Position numbers and translations under genes: made by a program. The notes below the pieces were generated by a model. It ran no database searches. It had not been told where the DNA came from and saw only the letters and a program-made list of their open reading frames with translations. Of a stretch of DNA of 33,633 nucleotides, positions 7,896 through 16,413 are shown one piece after another (position 1 is the stretch's first letter; every line of letters starts with the position of its first letter). The DNA is taken from NCBI GenBank assembly GCA_000621905.1, contig JHXB01000021.1, positions 1 to 33,633 on the forward strand. Reading direction: 5' to 3'. The DNA is from Lachnospiraceae bacterium NC2004. Its GTDB lineage: Bacteria > Bacillota > Clostridia > Lachnospirales > Lachnospiraceae.

Positions 7896-9110
7896 ATGTT
7901 TACAGTAAATGATAATTATTTAAAGTTACCAGGAAGTTACCTGTTTTCGACAATTGGCAAGAAAGTTGCGGCTTTCAAGGAAGCCAATCCTGACAAGACC
8001 GTTATAAGTCTTGGTATAGGAGATGTTACCCGTCCACTTACATCATCTGTGATTAAGGCTTTACATTCAGCAGTTGACGAGATGGCAAGCGCTGACACAT
8101 TTAAGGGATATTCGCCTGATTTAGGATATCTGTTTTTAAGAGAAGCTATAAGAGACAATGATTACAAGTCAAGAGGCGTAGATATCGATGTAGATGAGAT
8201 ATTTGTAAGTGATGGTGCTAAGAGCGATTCAGGTAATATCCAAGAGATATTCGGAGCTGATAACAAGATTGCAGTTTGCGATCCTGTTTATCCTGTATAT
8301 GTGGATTCTAATGTAATGTCAGGAAGAGCAGGCATTTATAATCCTGAAACCGAGCGTTTCAGCGATGTGATTTATATGCCATGTACTAAGGATACTAACT
8401 TCGCACCGGAGATACCGTCTGAGACACCTGACATCATTTATCTATGTTTCCCTAACAATCCAACAGGTTCAACAATCAAGAAGGATGAGCTTCAGAAGTG
8501 GGTTGATTATGCTAACAAAGTCGGAGCATGTATCATTTATGATGCGGCATATGAGGCATTTATCACTGAGGATGACGTTCCACACAGTATTTACGAGTGT
8601 GAGGGTGCTAAGACTTGCGCGATAGAGATTAGAAGTTTCTCTAAGAATGCCGGATTTACAGGTACAAGATTAGGATTTACCGTAGTTCCTAAGGAGCTTA
8701 AGAGTAAAGATACATCACTTAATCCGCTTTGGGCAAGAAGACATGGTACTAAGTTTAACGGAGCTCCATACATTATTCAGGCAGCAGGTGCTGCTATCTA
8801 TTCAGATGAAGGAAAGGCTGAGATTAAGGAGCTTATCGGATATTATCAGGAGAATCAGAAGGTTATATTAGATGGCCTTAAATCAGCAGGATATGAGGTT
8901 AGCGGTGGTGTTAATGCACCTTATATCTGGCTTAAGACTCCTGATAATGTTAAGAGTTGGGATTTCTTTGATACGCTTCTTAATGAGGCTAACGTTGTTG
9001 GTACACCGGGTTCAGGTTTTGGACCAAGTGGTGAAGGATACTTCAGACTGACAGCATTTGGTACACATGAAGCAACCAAAGAAGCAATCGAGAGAATAAA
9101 GAGATTATAA
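7896..9110 (+). CDS. dapL: LL-diaminopimelate aminotransferase
   Basis: A fold-type I PLP aminotransferase of 404 aa. It converts tetrahydrodipicolinate directly to LL-2,6-diaminopimelate with glutamate, the short DapL route to lysine and cell-wall diaminopimelate. Seen here: the N-terminal NDNYLKLPGSYLF, the SLGIGDVTRPL block, YSPDLGYLFLREAI, the FPNNPTG turn and the Schiff-base lysine K250 in SFSKNAGFTGTR. All are typical of DapL, and the length matches. The start is supported by TTAGGAGG. The gene stands alone between its promoter and a terminator, with no other lys/dap genes nearby. Confidence 0.95.
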   Translation: MFTVNDNYLKLPGSYLFSTIGKKVAAFKEANPDKTVISLGIGDVTRPLTSSVIKALHSAVDEMASADTFKGYSPDLGYLFLREAIRDNDYKSRGVDIDVDEIFVSDGAKSDSGNIQEIFGADNKIAVCDPVYPVYVDSNVMSGRAGIYNPETERFSDVIYMPCTKDTNFAPEIPSETPDIIYLCFPNNPTGSTIKKDELQKWVDYANKVGACIIYDAAYEAFITEDDVPHSIYECEGAKTCAIEIRSFSKNAGFTGTRLGFTVVPKELKSKDTSLNPLWARRHGTKFNGAPYIIQAAGAAIYSDEGKAEIKELIGYYQENQKVILDGLKSAGYEVSGGVNAPYIWLKTPDNVKSWDFFDTLLNEANVVGTPGSGFGPSGEGYFRLTAFGTHEATKEAIERIKRL

Positions 9111-9116
9111 TTAATG

Positions 9117-9146
9117 ATGCCTGCGGCTTTAGCCGCAGGCATTTTA
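9117..9146. terminator. Bidirectional terminator between dapL and the HTH gene
   Basis: An 11-bp perfect stem, ATGCCTGCGGC with GCCGCAGGCAT, and a T-rich tail on the plus strand. It serves dapL, and the complementary strand can serve the leftward HTH gene. Confidence 0.85.
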
Positions 9147-9147
9147 T

Positions 9148-9513
9148 CTAATCTAAGATTTTCTTAATTGCAGGGTGCATATTGGGTTTAGCCCTATATT
9201 TTAATATCAATTCATACTCGCTCTCTGTTATCTTAAATGCTGGATAATAATGTTTAACCCCTACCCATTGAAATGTATCAAGAAGGTTATCTATACTATA
9301 TAAATTACACAACGCCAAGAATGTTACAGAATTAGGAACTGAACTACCGTTTTCCCACGAATAAAGCGTTGATGGAGAAATGCTTTGGATGTCATTCTCT
9401 TCAAGATAATCAACTACCTGCTCAGCAGATATACCGTTCTTATGTCTGATTGATTTGATTATCCTTCCAAAGCAACGTCTTCTTGATTTGATATCTAGTT
9501 TTTCATTATACAA
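9148..9513 (-). CDS. XRE/Cro-CI-type helix-turn-helix protein
   Basis: A probable DNA-binding regulator. The middle of the protein reads as a Cro/CI helix-turn-helix (a helix with ISAEQVVDYLEEN, then SPSTLYSWENGSSVPN as recognition helix and loop), followed by a C-terminal region without known motifs. An ATG exists at 9540 but has no ribosome site. A TTG at 9513 is preceded by AGAGGTG at good spacing, so I chose that start (121 aa). It lies about 65 nt past the rRNA methyltransferase stop and probably reads through from that operon. Its target is unknown. Confidence 0.75.
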   Translation of the reverse strand: MYNEKLDIKSRRRCFGRIIKSIRHKNGISAEQVVDYLEENDIQSISPSTLYSWENGSSVPNSVTFLALCNLYSIDNLLDTFQWVGVKHYYPAFKITESEYELILKYRAKPNMHPAIKKILD

Positions 9514-9579
9514 AATATTTACACCTCTTTCAAAAATCATCGTCTTAACAATATGTACAAGAGGCTGGTAAACATTAAC

Positions 9580-10356
9580 TTAATCAAGTCTTTGTCTTAA
9601 GATTTCGTATGATATAATTGTTGCTGCCATAGCGGCATTTAAAGACTCAACCTCTCCGTACATAGGTATTTTTATCTTAGAATCAGCTATGTCACTTATG
9701 GACTTACTGAGTCCATTTCCTTCGTTGCCGATTAGCACTACAACCCCCTTTCTAAAATCGCAACTGTATAAATTAACACCGTCTAGGTGCCCTGCACATA
9801 TACTGTTCCCCGCTTCTTTTAATTTGATAACTTCTTCGCCCAGTGACTCGACATATGTAAATGGTACTCTAAATATAGACCCCATTGTAGATCTGACAAC
9901 CTTAGGATTATATATATCAACAGTATCTTTGCTCATAATAACGCCGCTTAACCCTGCACCCTCAGCCATTCTTATGATAGTACCTAAGTTGCCGGGATCT
10001 TGGATATTCTCTAAAGCTAAAAGTGCAAGCGGTTTGTTATCATTTGCAAATGTAATATCGTCGACACTGAGTTTGTTCATCTTAACGGTTGCCAATATCC
10101 CTTGTGGAGTCTTGGTATCGGTAATATGCTTCATAACTTTATCGCTCACGATTTCAACATGCTCGCCTTTGATAACATCAGGATACTTATCCCTAAAGTC
10201 TTCAGTAACATAGGTGCAAATGATATCAGAGGCTTTACAATCCTTGTAAAGCCTTAACCCTTCAATAACATAGGTAGACTCTTGATTTCTGTATTTGGAG
10301 CCTTTTAGAAGCTTAACTATATTCTTAACTGTTTGATTATCTACGCTTGTAATCAT
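9580..10356 (-). CDS. TrmH/SpoU family RNA 2'-O-methyltransferase
   Basis: A SAM-dependent ribose methyltransferase of the SPOUT superfamily, probably acting on 23S rRNA or tRNA. The 258-aa length is typical. The N-terminal ~90 residues resemble the SpoU substrate-binding domain. The three knot motifs are clear: NIQDPGNLGTIIRMAEGAG (motif 1), VVLIGNEGNGLS (motif 2) and IPMYGEVESLNAAMAATI (motif 3, with the conserved E, S, L and N). The gene overlaps the end of dnaE by 20 nt, which implies coupled translation. The exact modified nucleotide cannot be inferred. Confidence 0.92.
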   Translation of the reverse strand: MITSVDNQTVKNIVKLLKGSKYRNQESTYVIEGLRLYKDCKASDIICTYVTEDFRDKYPDVIKGEHVEIVSDKVMKHITDTKTPQGILATVKMNKLSVDDITFANDNKPLALLALENIQDPGNLGTIIRMAEGAGLSGVIMSKDTVDIYNPKVVRSTMGSIFRVPFTYVESLGEEVIKLKEAGNSICAGHLDGVNLYSCDFRKGVVVLIGNEGNGLSKSISDIADSKIKIPMYGEVESLNAAMAATIISYEILRQRLD

Positions 10357-13300
10357 AGTTTTTCCTCCGAAATAGGTCTTTAACGTTAGGGTATGTAGTT
10401 TTTACATTGTCCTCAGATAAGACCTTGTATAATTTGAACATTAATTCATCGTCAAGCTTTACGCGCATAGAGTTATCAAGCTTTTTGATGGATTTCTCTT
10501 CTTTGAGATAGAGTATAATTAGTGAGCCGTTAACAGGTGTTTTAGACTCGTTTATAATGGCATCGATTGCAGGTTTCTTACTATTGTAGTCATCCTTGTT
10601 GTCAAACTGAAGCCATATGTCCATAGGTATCTGATTAAACGGGAGAATGCTGTCTACAATGACTTTAATATCCTCGCCGTCAATGCTTACTCTACCCGAA
10701 ATAAAGCATTTTTGATCTTCGTAAATGATATTGCTCTTCAACTCATAAATCTTAGGGAAGAAGATGAGGTTAATGCTTCCGTTTAAGTCGGTTAGTGAAG
10801 CTGTAGCCATATTGAGATTCTTCTTCGTAATTCTGACATTTACTGACTCTAAAAGCCCCGCGATAATTACATACTCACCGTCATTTACTTCATATCTTTC
10901 TTCGGATTCGTCATATATAAATGAACTTGAATCGTGTGTAATATTCTTAATAAGCCAATCATGGTACTTGTCAAGCGGATGGCTGCTAGCGTAAGTTCCA
11001 AGTACTTCTTTCTCATATTGTAACTTTAGATCGTCGTCAAATTCTCCACAATCAGGATATTTAGGGCGATACATTGATTCATCTATTCCGAGCGTAGCAC
11101 CGTAATCAAACAGGGATTGCTGACCGGTTATCTGTTTCTTTTTATCTAAAGTTATCGTCTCTATTACATCCGGATAAATCTCCATAAGTTGACGCCTTGT
11201 AGCGCCTAAACCGTCAAGTGCGCCCGCTTTGATAAGACTTTCTACCACTCGTTTGTTGACCTCTTTGCTTGAGAGTCTCTCTGCAAAATCATATATATCG
11301 CTAAACTTGCCTCGCTTGTTGCGTTCTTTTATAATAGCTTCAACCACCGGATATCCGAGACTCTTTATTGCCGAGAGTCCGTAGCGGATGCCATCTTCAT
11401 TTGCAGAAAATGTACTCATGGACTCGTTGATACTTGGCGGAAGAAGAGTGATGTTAGCCTTTTTAAGTGAACTTATGTAATGCCCTAATTTACCGGTGTT
11501 AAGGTTCACGGAAGACATCAAAGCTGCCATAAATTCTTTAGGATAGTGGCATTTTAAATAGGCTGTCTGATACGCGACAACTGCGTAAGCGGCAGCGTGT
11601 GATTTGTTAAATGCATACTTCGCAAAGTCGGTCATCTCGTCGAAAATCTTCATTGCGATTCTCTCGTCGATGCCGTTGTTAACACAGCCTTTAACGCCCA
11701 GTTCTTCATTTCCATATATGAAATTACTGCGTTCCTTCTCCATGACGTCAGCTTTCTTCTTGGACATCGCACGTCTTACAAGGTCACTTCTTCCAAGTGT
11801 ATATCCCGCAAGCTTCATAACTATCTGCATAACCTGCTCTTGATATACTATACAGCCGTAAGTAGGAGAGAGAATCTCTTCAAGCTCTTTGCAATCGTAA
11901 GTTATCTGGTCTTGATTCTCCTTGCCCTTAATGTATTTAGGAATGAAGTCCATAGGCCCAGGTCTATATAAGGAAATGCCGGCTATTATGTCTTCTAGGC
12001 AGGTCGGCTTTAATTCCTTCATAAATGCTGACATTCCCCTGCTCTCAAGCTGGAATATACCCTCGGTGTTGCCTGAGGAAATGAGTTTATAGACATCAGG
12101 GTCGTTCATATCAATGTTGTTAATATCTAAGTCGTCACCTGTTCTTTTAATTGCCATAGATACGGCATCCTGGATGACAGTAAGATTTCTAAGTCCCAAA
12201 AAATCCATCTTTAAAAGACCCAGCTCTTCAATCTCAGTCATGGTAAACTGGGTGTTGATTGCATCCTCTTGACCAAGCGAGAGGGGAACAAATTCGTCGA
12301 TAGACTGTGAGCCGATAACAACGCCTGCAGCGTGAGTAGATGTATGTCTTGGAAGACCTTCAAGCTGCTTGGCAATAGTTATAAGTTCGTTGACATTGTC
12401 ATCATTTTCTTTAAGAGCACGTAGCTCTTTGACCTCAGACAGAGCCCTGTCTAAAGTCATGTTTGGAGCTTGTGGAATCAATTTGGCGACGCTGTCAATC
12501 AATTGATAAGGATAATCTAAAACCCTACCGACATCTCGTATGACCATCTTGGCAGCCATTGTACCAAATGTAACTATCTGAGTAACTTTGTCTTTGCCAT
12601 ATTTCTTCGTTACATAATCTATAACTTCTCCACGTCTGATATAACAGAAATCAACGTCTATATCGGGCATGGTTACACGCTCCGGATTTAAAAAACGCTC
12701 AAAGAGAAGATTAAATCTAATAGGATCTATGTCGGTGATCTCAAGACAATATGAAACCATACTTCCGGCAGCGGAACCACGTCCGGGACCAACAGCTATG
12801 CCTTGATCTTTGGCGTACCTTATGAAATCCCAAACGATTAGGAAGTAGTCGACATAGCCCATGCCTTTTATGGTTTCAAGTTCGTAATTGAGTCGTTCTT
12901 TTAAAGATGATTGGTCTGAATAAAGATTAGATGGGTATCTAAGTTTAAAACCTTCTTCACTTAGATGCCTAAGATATGAATAGGAATCATATCCCTCAGG
13001 GACCTCAAACTTAGGAAGTTTCTGCTCTCCAAATATAATCTCGAGATTACATTGATCTGCTATAATGGATGTATTGTCTATAGCTGATGGGGCGTAAGAG
13101 AAGAGTGAACGCATCTCTTCTTCTGATTTTAAGTAGAACTGTCCTCCCTCGTAGCGCATTCGATTCTCATCTTTCATGAGACTACCTGTCTGTACACAAA
13201 GTAAAACATCATGTGCGTAGGCATCCTCAGCTCTTGTATAGTGGGAATCGTTAGTGGCAACCAACGGAATGTTGGTCTCTTCACTTAAGCGCAATAAACC

Positions 13301-13855
13301 CTGATTAACTGTTGCCTGTTCTTTATATCCATGATCCTGAAGTTCAAGATAGTAGTTGCCTTCGCCAAATGTATTGTTGTACCAGAGAGCAACTTTTTTA
13401 GCTTCATCATAAAAGCCTGTCTTAAGATAACAGGCAACCTCGCCCTGGAGGCAGGCGGACAGACATATAAGTCCCTCACTGTACTGCGTAAGCAGTTCTT
13501 TATCAACTCTTGGTTTATAGTAAAATCCTTCTGTAAATCCTCTTGAAACTAACTTGATGAGATTGTGATATCCGGTATCATTTTTGGCTAAGAGAATCAG
13601 ATGATAATATCTGTTATCGTGATTGGTCTTTTCAAATCTTGATGTAGGAGAGACATACACTTCACAACCGATAATAGGCTTAATACCTGCTGCTTTACAT
13701 GCTTTGTAAAATGAAATAACACCATACATTACACCATGGTCGGTTATTGCAAGAGATTTCATGCCTAATTCCTTAGCTCGATTAACAAGGTCATTAATCT
13801 TGCTAAGGCCATCTAAAAGGCTGTATTCGGTATGAACATGAAGGTGTGTAAACAT
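10337..13855 (-). CDS. dnaE: DNA polymerase III subunit alpha
   Basis: A replicative C-family DNA polymerase (DnaE type), 1172 aa. It has an N-terminal PHP domain (FTHLHVHTEYSLLDG) and a palm with the GPGRGSAAGS motif and the catalytic aspartates D398 and D400 in PDIDVDF, matching D401/D403 of E. coli DnaE. Thumb, fingers and tandem HhH follow, with an OB fold near the C-terminus (about residues 1000-1080). Firmicutes usually also carry PolC. DnaE then extends primers and does lagging-strand work. The frame is open upstream to 13903, but the ATG at 13855 has the GAGGTGA ribosome site and starts at the conserved MFTHLHVHTEYS. Downstream genes overlap or follow closely. Confidence 0.96.
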   Translation of the reverse strand: MFTHLHVHTEYSLLDGLSKINDLVNRAKELGMKSLAITDHGVMYGVISFYKACKAAGIKPIIGCEVYVSPTSRFEKTNHDNRYYHLILLAKNDTGYHNLIKLVSRGFTEGFYYKPRVDKELLTQYSEGLICLSACLQGEVACYLKTGFYDEAKKVALWYNNTFGEGNYYLELQDHGYKEQATVNQGLLRLSEETNIPLVATNDSHYTRAEDAYAHDVLLCVQTGSLMKDENRMRYEGGQFYLKSEEEMRSLFSYAPSAIDNTSIIADQCNLEIIFGEQKLPKFEVPEGYDSYSYLRHLSEEGFKLRYPSNLYSDQSSLKERLNYELETIKGMGYVDYFLIVWDFIRYAKDQGIAVGPGRGSAAGSMVSYCLEITDIDPIRFNLLFERFLNPERVTMPDIDVDFCYIRRGEVIDYVTKKYGKDKVTQIVTFGTMAAKMVIRDVGRVLDYPYQLIDSVAKLIPQAPNMTLDRALSEVKELRALKENDDNVNELITIAKQLEGLPRHTSTHAAGVVIGSQSIDEFVPLSLGQEDAINTQFTMTEIEELGLLKMDFLGLRNLTVIQDAVSMAIKRTGDDLDINNIDMNDPDVYKLISSGNTEGIFQLESRGMSAFMKELKPTCLEDIIAGISLYRPGPMDFIPKYIKGKENQDQITYDCKELEEILSPTYGCIVYQEQVMQIVMKLAGYTLGRSDLVRRAMSKKKADVMEKERSNFIYGNEELGVKGCVNNGIDERIAMKIFDEMTDFAKYAFNKSHAAAYAVVAYQTAYLKCHYPKEFMAALMSSVNLNTGKLGHYISSLKKANITLLPPSINESMSTFSANEDGIRYGLSAIKSLGYPVVEAIIKERNKRGKFSDIYDFAERLSSKEVNKRVVESLIKAGALDGLGATRRQLMEIYPDVIETITLDKKKQITGQQSLFDYGATLGIDESMYRPKYPDCGEFDDDLKLQYEKEVLGTYASSHPLDKYHDWLIKNITHDSSSFIYDESEERYEVNDGEYVIIAGLLESVNVRITKKNLNMATASLTDLNGSINLIFFPKIYELKSNIIYEDQKCFISGRVSIDGEDIKVIVDSILPFNQIPMDIWLQFDNKDDYNSKKPAIDAIINESKTPVNGSLIILYLKEEKSIKKLDNSMRVKLDDELMFKLYKVLSEDNVKTTYPNVKDLFRRKNYDYKRR

Positions 13856-13907
13856 ATATCTCACCTCGGTAACAATAATATTGTTCAGGCGTATTATCGC
13901 CATGGTT

Positions 13908-13933
13908 AAGGGAGAGCTAATCAGCTCTCCCTT
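13908..13933 (-). terminator. Hairpin at the proC 3' end
   Basis: AAGGGAGAGCT and AGCTCTCCCTT form a perfect 11-bp stem with a 4-nt loop, covering the last codons and stop of proC. There is no long T-tract on the minus strand, so it may be a weak terminator or attenuator between proC and dnaE. Confidence 0.55.
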
Positions 13934-14751
13934 GATTTCTTAGTACATGCTTTCATTGCTTCGAAAACAGCGCTTCGCATTCCTTTGGCTTCAAGAACTC
14001 TAACTGCTTCTATGGTTGTTCCTCCAGGGGAGCATACCATGTCTTTAAGCTCGCCCGGATGCTTGCCTGTCTCAATCACCATCTTGGCACTTCCTAAAAC
14101 TGCCTGTGCTGCAAATGTATAAGCTTGAGCTCTAGGCATACCGTCGGCTACAGCCGCATCTGCCATTGCCTCAATAAACATGAATATGTATGCAGGTGAA
14201 CTTCCGCTGACGCTTGTAACCACATCCATAAGCTTTTCTTCGACTTCTTCAGCTCGTCCGAAACTGCTTAAGATACTTAAGACGGTCTCTTTATCATCTT
14301 TGTCTAAATTCTTTCCGAATGATACTCCTGTAATTCCCTCACCAACAAGTGCAGGAGTGTTAGGCATGGTTCTTACTATCTTGATGCTCTCATTACCAAA
14401 GCATTGATCCAGCCACTTAAGTGTCTTGCCCGGTGCAATCGATATAAATATCAAATTATTGTAAGTTGCTTCGTCTTGAGCTGTCTTTCTGATATCGGTT
14501 ATGACATCTTCGTAGTATGCCGGCTTGATTGCCAGAATGACTACATCAGCGTTCCAGCCTATATCGTTATCTCTTATAACTTTGCGATTGTCGCCGGTAG
14601 TCTTTATACCAAACTGTTTCTCGACATTCTCTCTGGCTGCTTCGCTTGTATCAGAAGCTACAATCTCTTCTTTGGTGGCAAGTCCCTTAGACAAAATCCC
14701 GCCCATTATAGCGCGACCCATGTTGCCACATCCAACAAAACCTATCTTCAA
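13921..14751 (-). CDS. proC: Pyrroline-5-carboxylate reductase
   Basis: Last enzyme of proline synthesis: reduces 1-pyrroline-5-carboxylate to L-proline with NAD(P)H in the cytoplasm. The 276-aa length is normal. The N-terminal Rossmann motif is G7-C-G-N-M-G12. The C-terminal helix-rich signature with PGGTTIEAVRVLEAKG is intact and preceded by the VTSVSGSSPAYIFMFIEAM segment. The start codon is TTG (14751), preceded by an excellent AAGGAGGAA ribosome site. No ATG fits that position. It has its own promoter and may read through a hairpin into dnaE. Confidence 0.94.
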   Translation of the reverse strand: MKIGFVGCGNMGRAIMGGILSKGLATKEEIVASDTSEAARENVEKQFGIKTTGDNRKVIRDNDIGWNADVVILAIKPAYYEDVITDIRKTAQDEATYNNLIFISIAPGKTLKWLDQCFGNESIKIVRTMPNTPALVGEGITGVSFGKNLDKDDKETVLSILSSFGRAEEVEEKLMDVVTSVSGSSPAYIFMFIEAMADAAVADGMPRAQAYTFAAQAVLGSAKMVIETGKHPGELKDMVCSPGGTTIEAVRVLEAKGMRSAVFEAMKACTKKSRES

Positions 14752-14794
14752 TGTGATTCCTCCTTAATTTGGTTCATTAAAACTCGTCAATATT

Positions 14795-14824
14795 ATTATA
14801 ATAAAGTATCCTATGATAAATCAA
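14795..14824 (-). promoter_or_regulatory. Predicted promoter of proC
   Basis: On the minus strand: -35 TTGATT (14824-14819), 18-nt spacer, consensus -10 TATAAT (14800-14795). About 45 nt separate it from the TTG start. Confidence 0.65.
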
Positions 14825-14894
14825 GTGTTTGTTAGATAAATGTTGTAAAAAATGTGAATTATTAACCTTTATTTCGTTAAATTGCATATAATTC

Positions 14895-14923
14895 TTGTGA
14901 ATAAGCTCTAAATGTAGTACAAT
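14895..14923 (+). promoter_or_regulatory. Predicted promoter of the NfeD-to-Sir2 gene run
   Basis: -35 TTGTGA (14895-14900), 17-nt spacer, -10 TACAAT (14918-14923). It is the only good promoter seen before six co-directional genes with short gaps, and is divergent from the proC promoter. Confidence 0.65.
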
Positions 14924-14979
14924 ATGTAGTGATGATTGTTTAACAGTCGTTATTATTCTATTATAAGGGAGGGATATTT

Positions 14980-15420
14980 ATGGGAAGCCTTAGTTTATTT
15001 CAAATATGGCTTATTTTGGCAGTTGTATTTGTAATTATAGAGTGTATAACCATGGGACTTGCTACCGTTTGGTTTGCGATAGGTGCAGTTATCTCTGCGG
15101 TTGCTGCCGGACTTGGAGCACCATTGCCGATTCAATTGGCAATATTTTTAATTGTGTCTTTGTGCCTTCTTGCATTTACAAGACCATGGGCTAAGAAATA
15201 CCTCAATAATCGTCTAACTGCAACCAATGCAGACAGACTTGTTGGACAGACGGGTATAGTTACTATTGCGATTGATAACCTTAGGGCCGAAGGTCAGGTG
15301 CAGGTTGGCGGAAGTTACTGGACAGCAAGGAATATTGTCGAAGGAGAGGTTATTGAGAAGGACACAACTGTCAAGGTTGTTGAACTAAAGGGTGCCAAGT
15401 GCATCGTAACTAAGTTATAA
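14980..15420 (+). CDS. NfeD-like membrane protein
   Basis: A 146-aa short NfeD. Three membrane helices (about 6-26, 28-48, 50-68) are followed by a C-terminal OB-fold domain (about 80-145), with the GQTGIVTIAI and VGGSYWTARN blocks usual for the family. Short NfeD proteins partner with SPFH/stomatin proteins in membrane microdomains. The SPFH gene begins 40 nt downstream, as expected. The long-form protease domain is absent. AGGGAGG gives the ribosome site. Confidence 0.88.
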   Translation: MGSLSLFQIWLILAVVFVIIECITMGLATVWFAIGAVISAVAAGLGAPLPIQLAIFLIVSLCLLAFTRPWAKKYLNNRLTATNADRLVGQTGIVTIAIDNLRAEGQVQVGGSYWTARNIVEGEVIEKDTTVKVVELKGAKCIVTKL

Positions 15421-15460
15421 TTTTAAGTAGAACTTTTATATTTTAAGGAGGATTATTATT

Positions 15461-16381
15461 ATGGGACCATTTTTGGCTATTATGTTAATTGTTGTTATTC
15501 TTTGGATTGTAGTATCTTGTATCAAGATTGTACCTCAGGCCAATGCATATGTTATTGAGAGATTGGGTACTTATGCGAACACATGGGAGGTAGGACTTCA
15601 TTTTAAGGCGCCTTTAATTGATAGAGTTGCCAAGAGAGTTAACCTTAAAGAGCAGGTGCTTGATTTCCCACCACAGCCTGTTATCACTAAGGATAACGTT
15701 ACAATGAAGATTGATACTGTAGTGTTCTTCCAGATTATTGATCCAAAACAGTTTACCTACGGTGTTGACAATCCATTTGTTGCGGTTGAGAAACTTACAG
15801 CAACTACACTTCGTAATATAATCGGTGATCTTGAGCTTGATCAGACACTTACATCTCGTGAAACTATTAACACCAAGATGTGCTCTGTTCTTGATTTAGC
15901 TACAGATCCATGGGGTATCAAGATTAATCGTGTTGAGCTTAAGAATATTATGCCACCTGCTGAGATTCAGGACTCAATGGAGAAACAGATGAAGGCAGAG
16001 CGTGAGCGTCGTGAAGCTATCCTTCGTGCAGAAGGAGAGAAGAAGTCTGCAATTCTTACTGCAGAGGGTAGAAAAGAATCAGCGATTCTTGAAGCAGAGG
16101 CAGAGAAGGCAGCGGCTATTCTTAGAGCTGAAGCTAAGAAGGAAGCTACGATTCGTGAGGCAGAAGGTCAGGCAGAAGCTATTCTTGCTATTCAGAAAGC
16201 TAACGCAGATGGTCTTAATTTTATTAAGGAAGTCGGTGCAGACGAAGCAGTTATAAAGCTTAAGAGTTTAGAGGCGTTTATGAAGGCTGCGGACGGCAAG
16301 GCAACCAAGATTATTATCCCTTCAGAGATTCAGGGAGTTGCCGGTCTTGCTAAGTCAGTGGTTGAGGTCGCTAAGGACTGA
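15461..16381 (+). CDS. SPFH/stomatin-like membrane protein (paraslipin/QmcA type)
   Basis: A 306-aa membrane-anchored band-7 protein. One N-terminal helix (about 4-23) is followed by the SPFH domain (about 25-180), with the conserved VPQANAYVIERLGTY opening and the LRNIIGDLELDQTLTSRE block. A long Ala/Glu-rich coiled coil with repeated RAEGEKKSAIL-type units runs to about 245. The family forms large ring oligomers and lipid microdomains. Its partner NfeD is encoded just upstream. The AAGGAGGA ribosome site supports the start. The length is typical. Confidence 0.92.
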   Translation: MGPFLAIMLIVVILWIVVSCIKIVPQANAYVIERLGTYANTWEVGLHFKAPLIDRVAKRVNLKEQVLDFPPQPVITKDNVTMKIDTVVFFQIIDPKQFTYGVDNPFVAVEKLTATTLRNIIGDLELDQTLTSRETINTKMCSVLDLATDPWGIKINRVELKNIMPPAEIQDSMEKQMKAERERREAILRAEGEKKSAILTAEGRKESAILEAEAEKAAAILRAEAKKEATIREAEGQAEAILAIQKANADGLNFIKEVGADEAVIKLKSLEAFMKAADGKATKIIIPSEIQGVAGLAKSVVEVAKD

Positions 16382-16413
16382 TATATATTATCTTAATTTA
16401 GGAGGCGGTTTAA

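Noticed and set aside
9689-10213. Long rightward open frame opposite the RNA methyltransferase gene
   Set aside because: It lies wholly antisense to a gene with clear SPOUT motifs, has no ribosome site and encodes a Ser/Leu/Pro-rich low-information protein.
14404-14835. Rightward open frame opposite the proC 5' end
   Set aside because: Antisense to the proC Rossmann domain and promoter, with no ribosome site.
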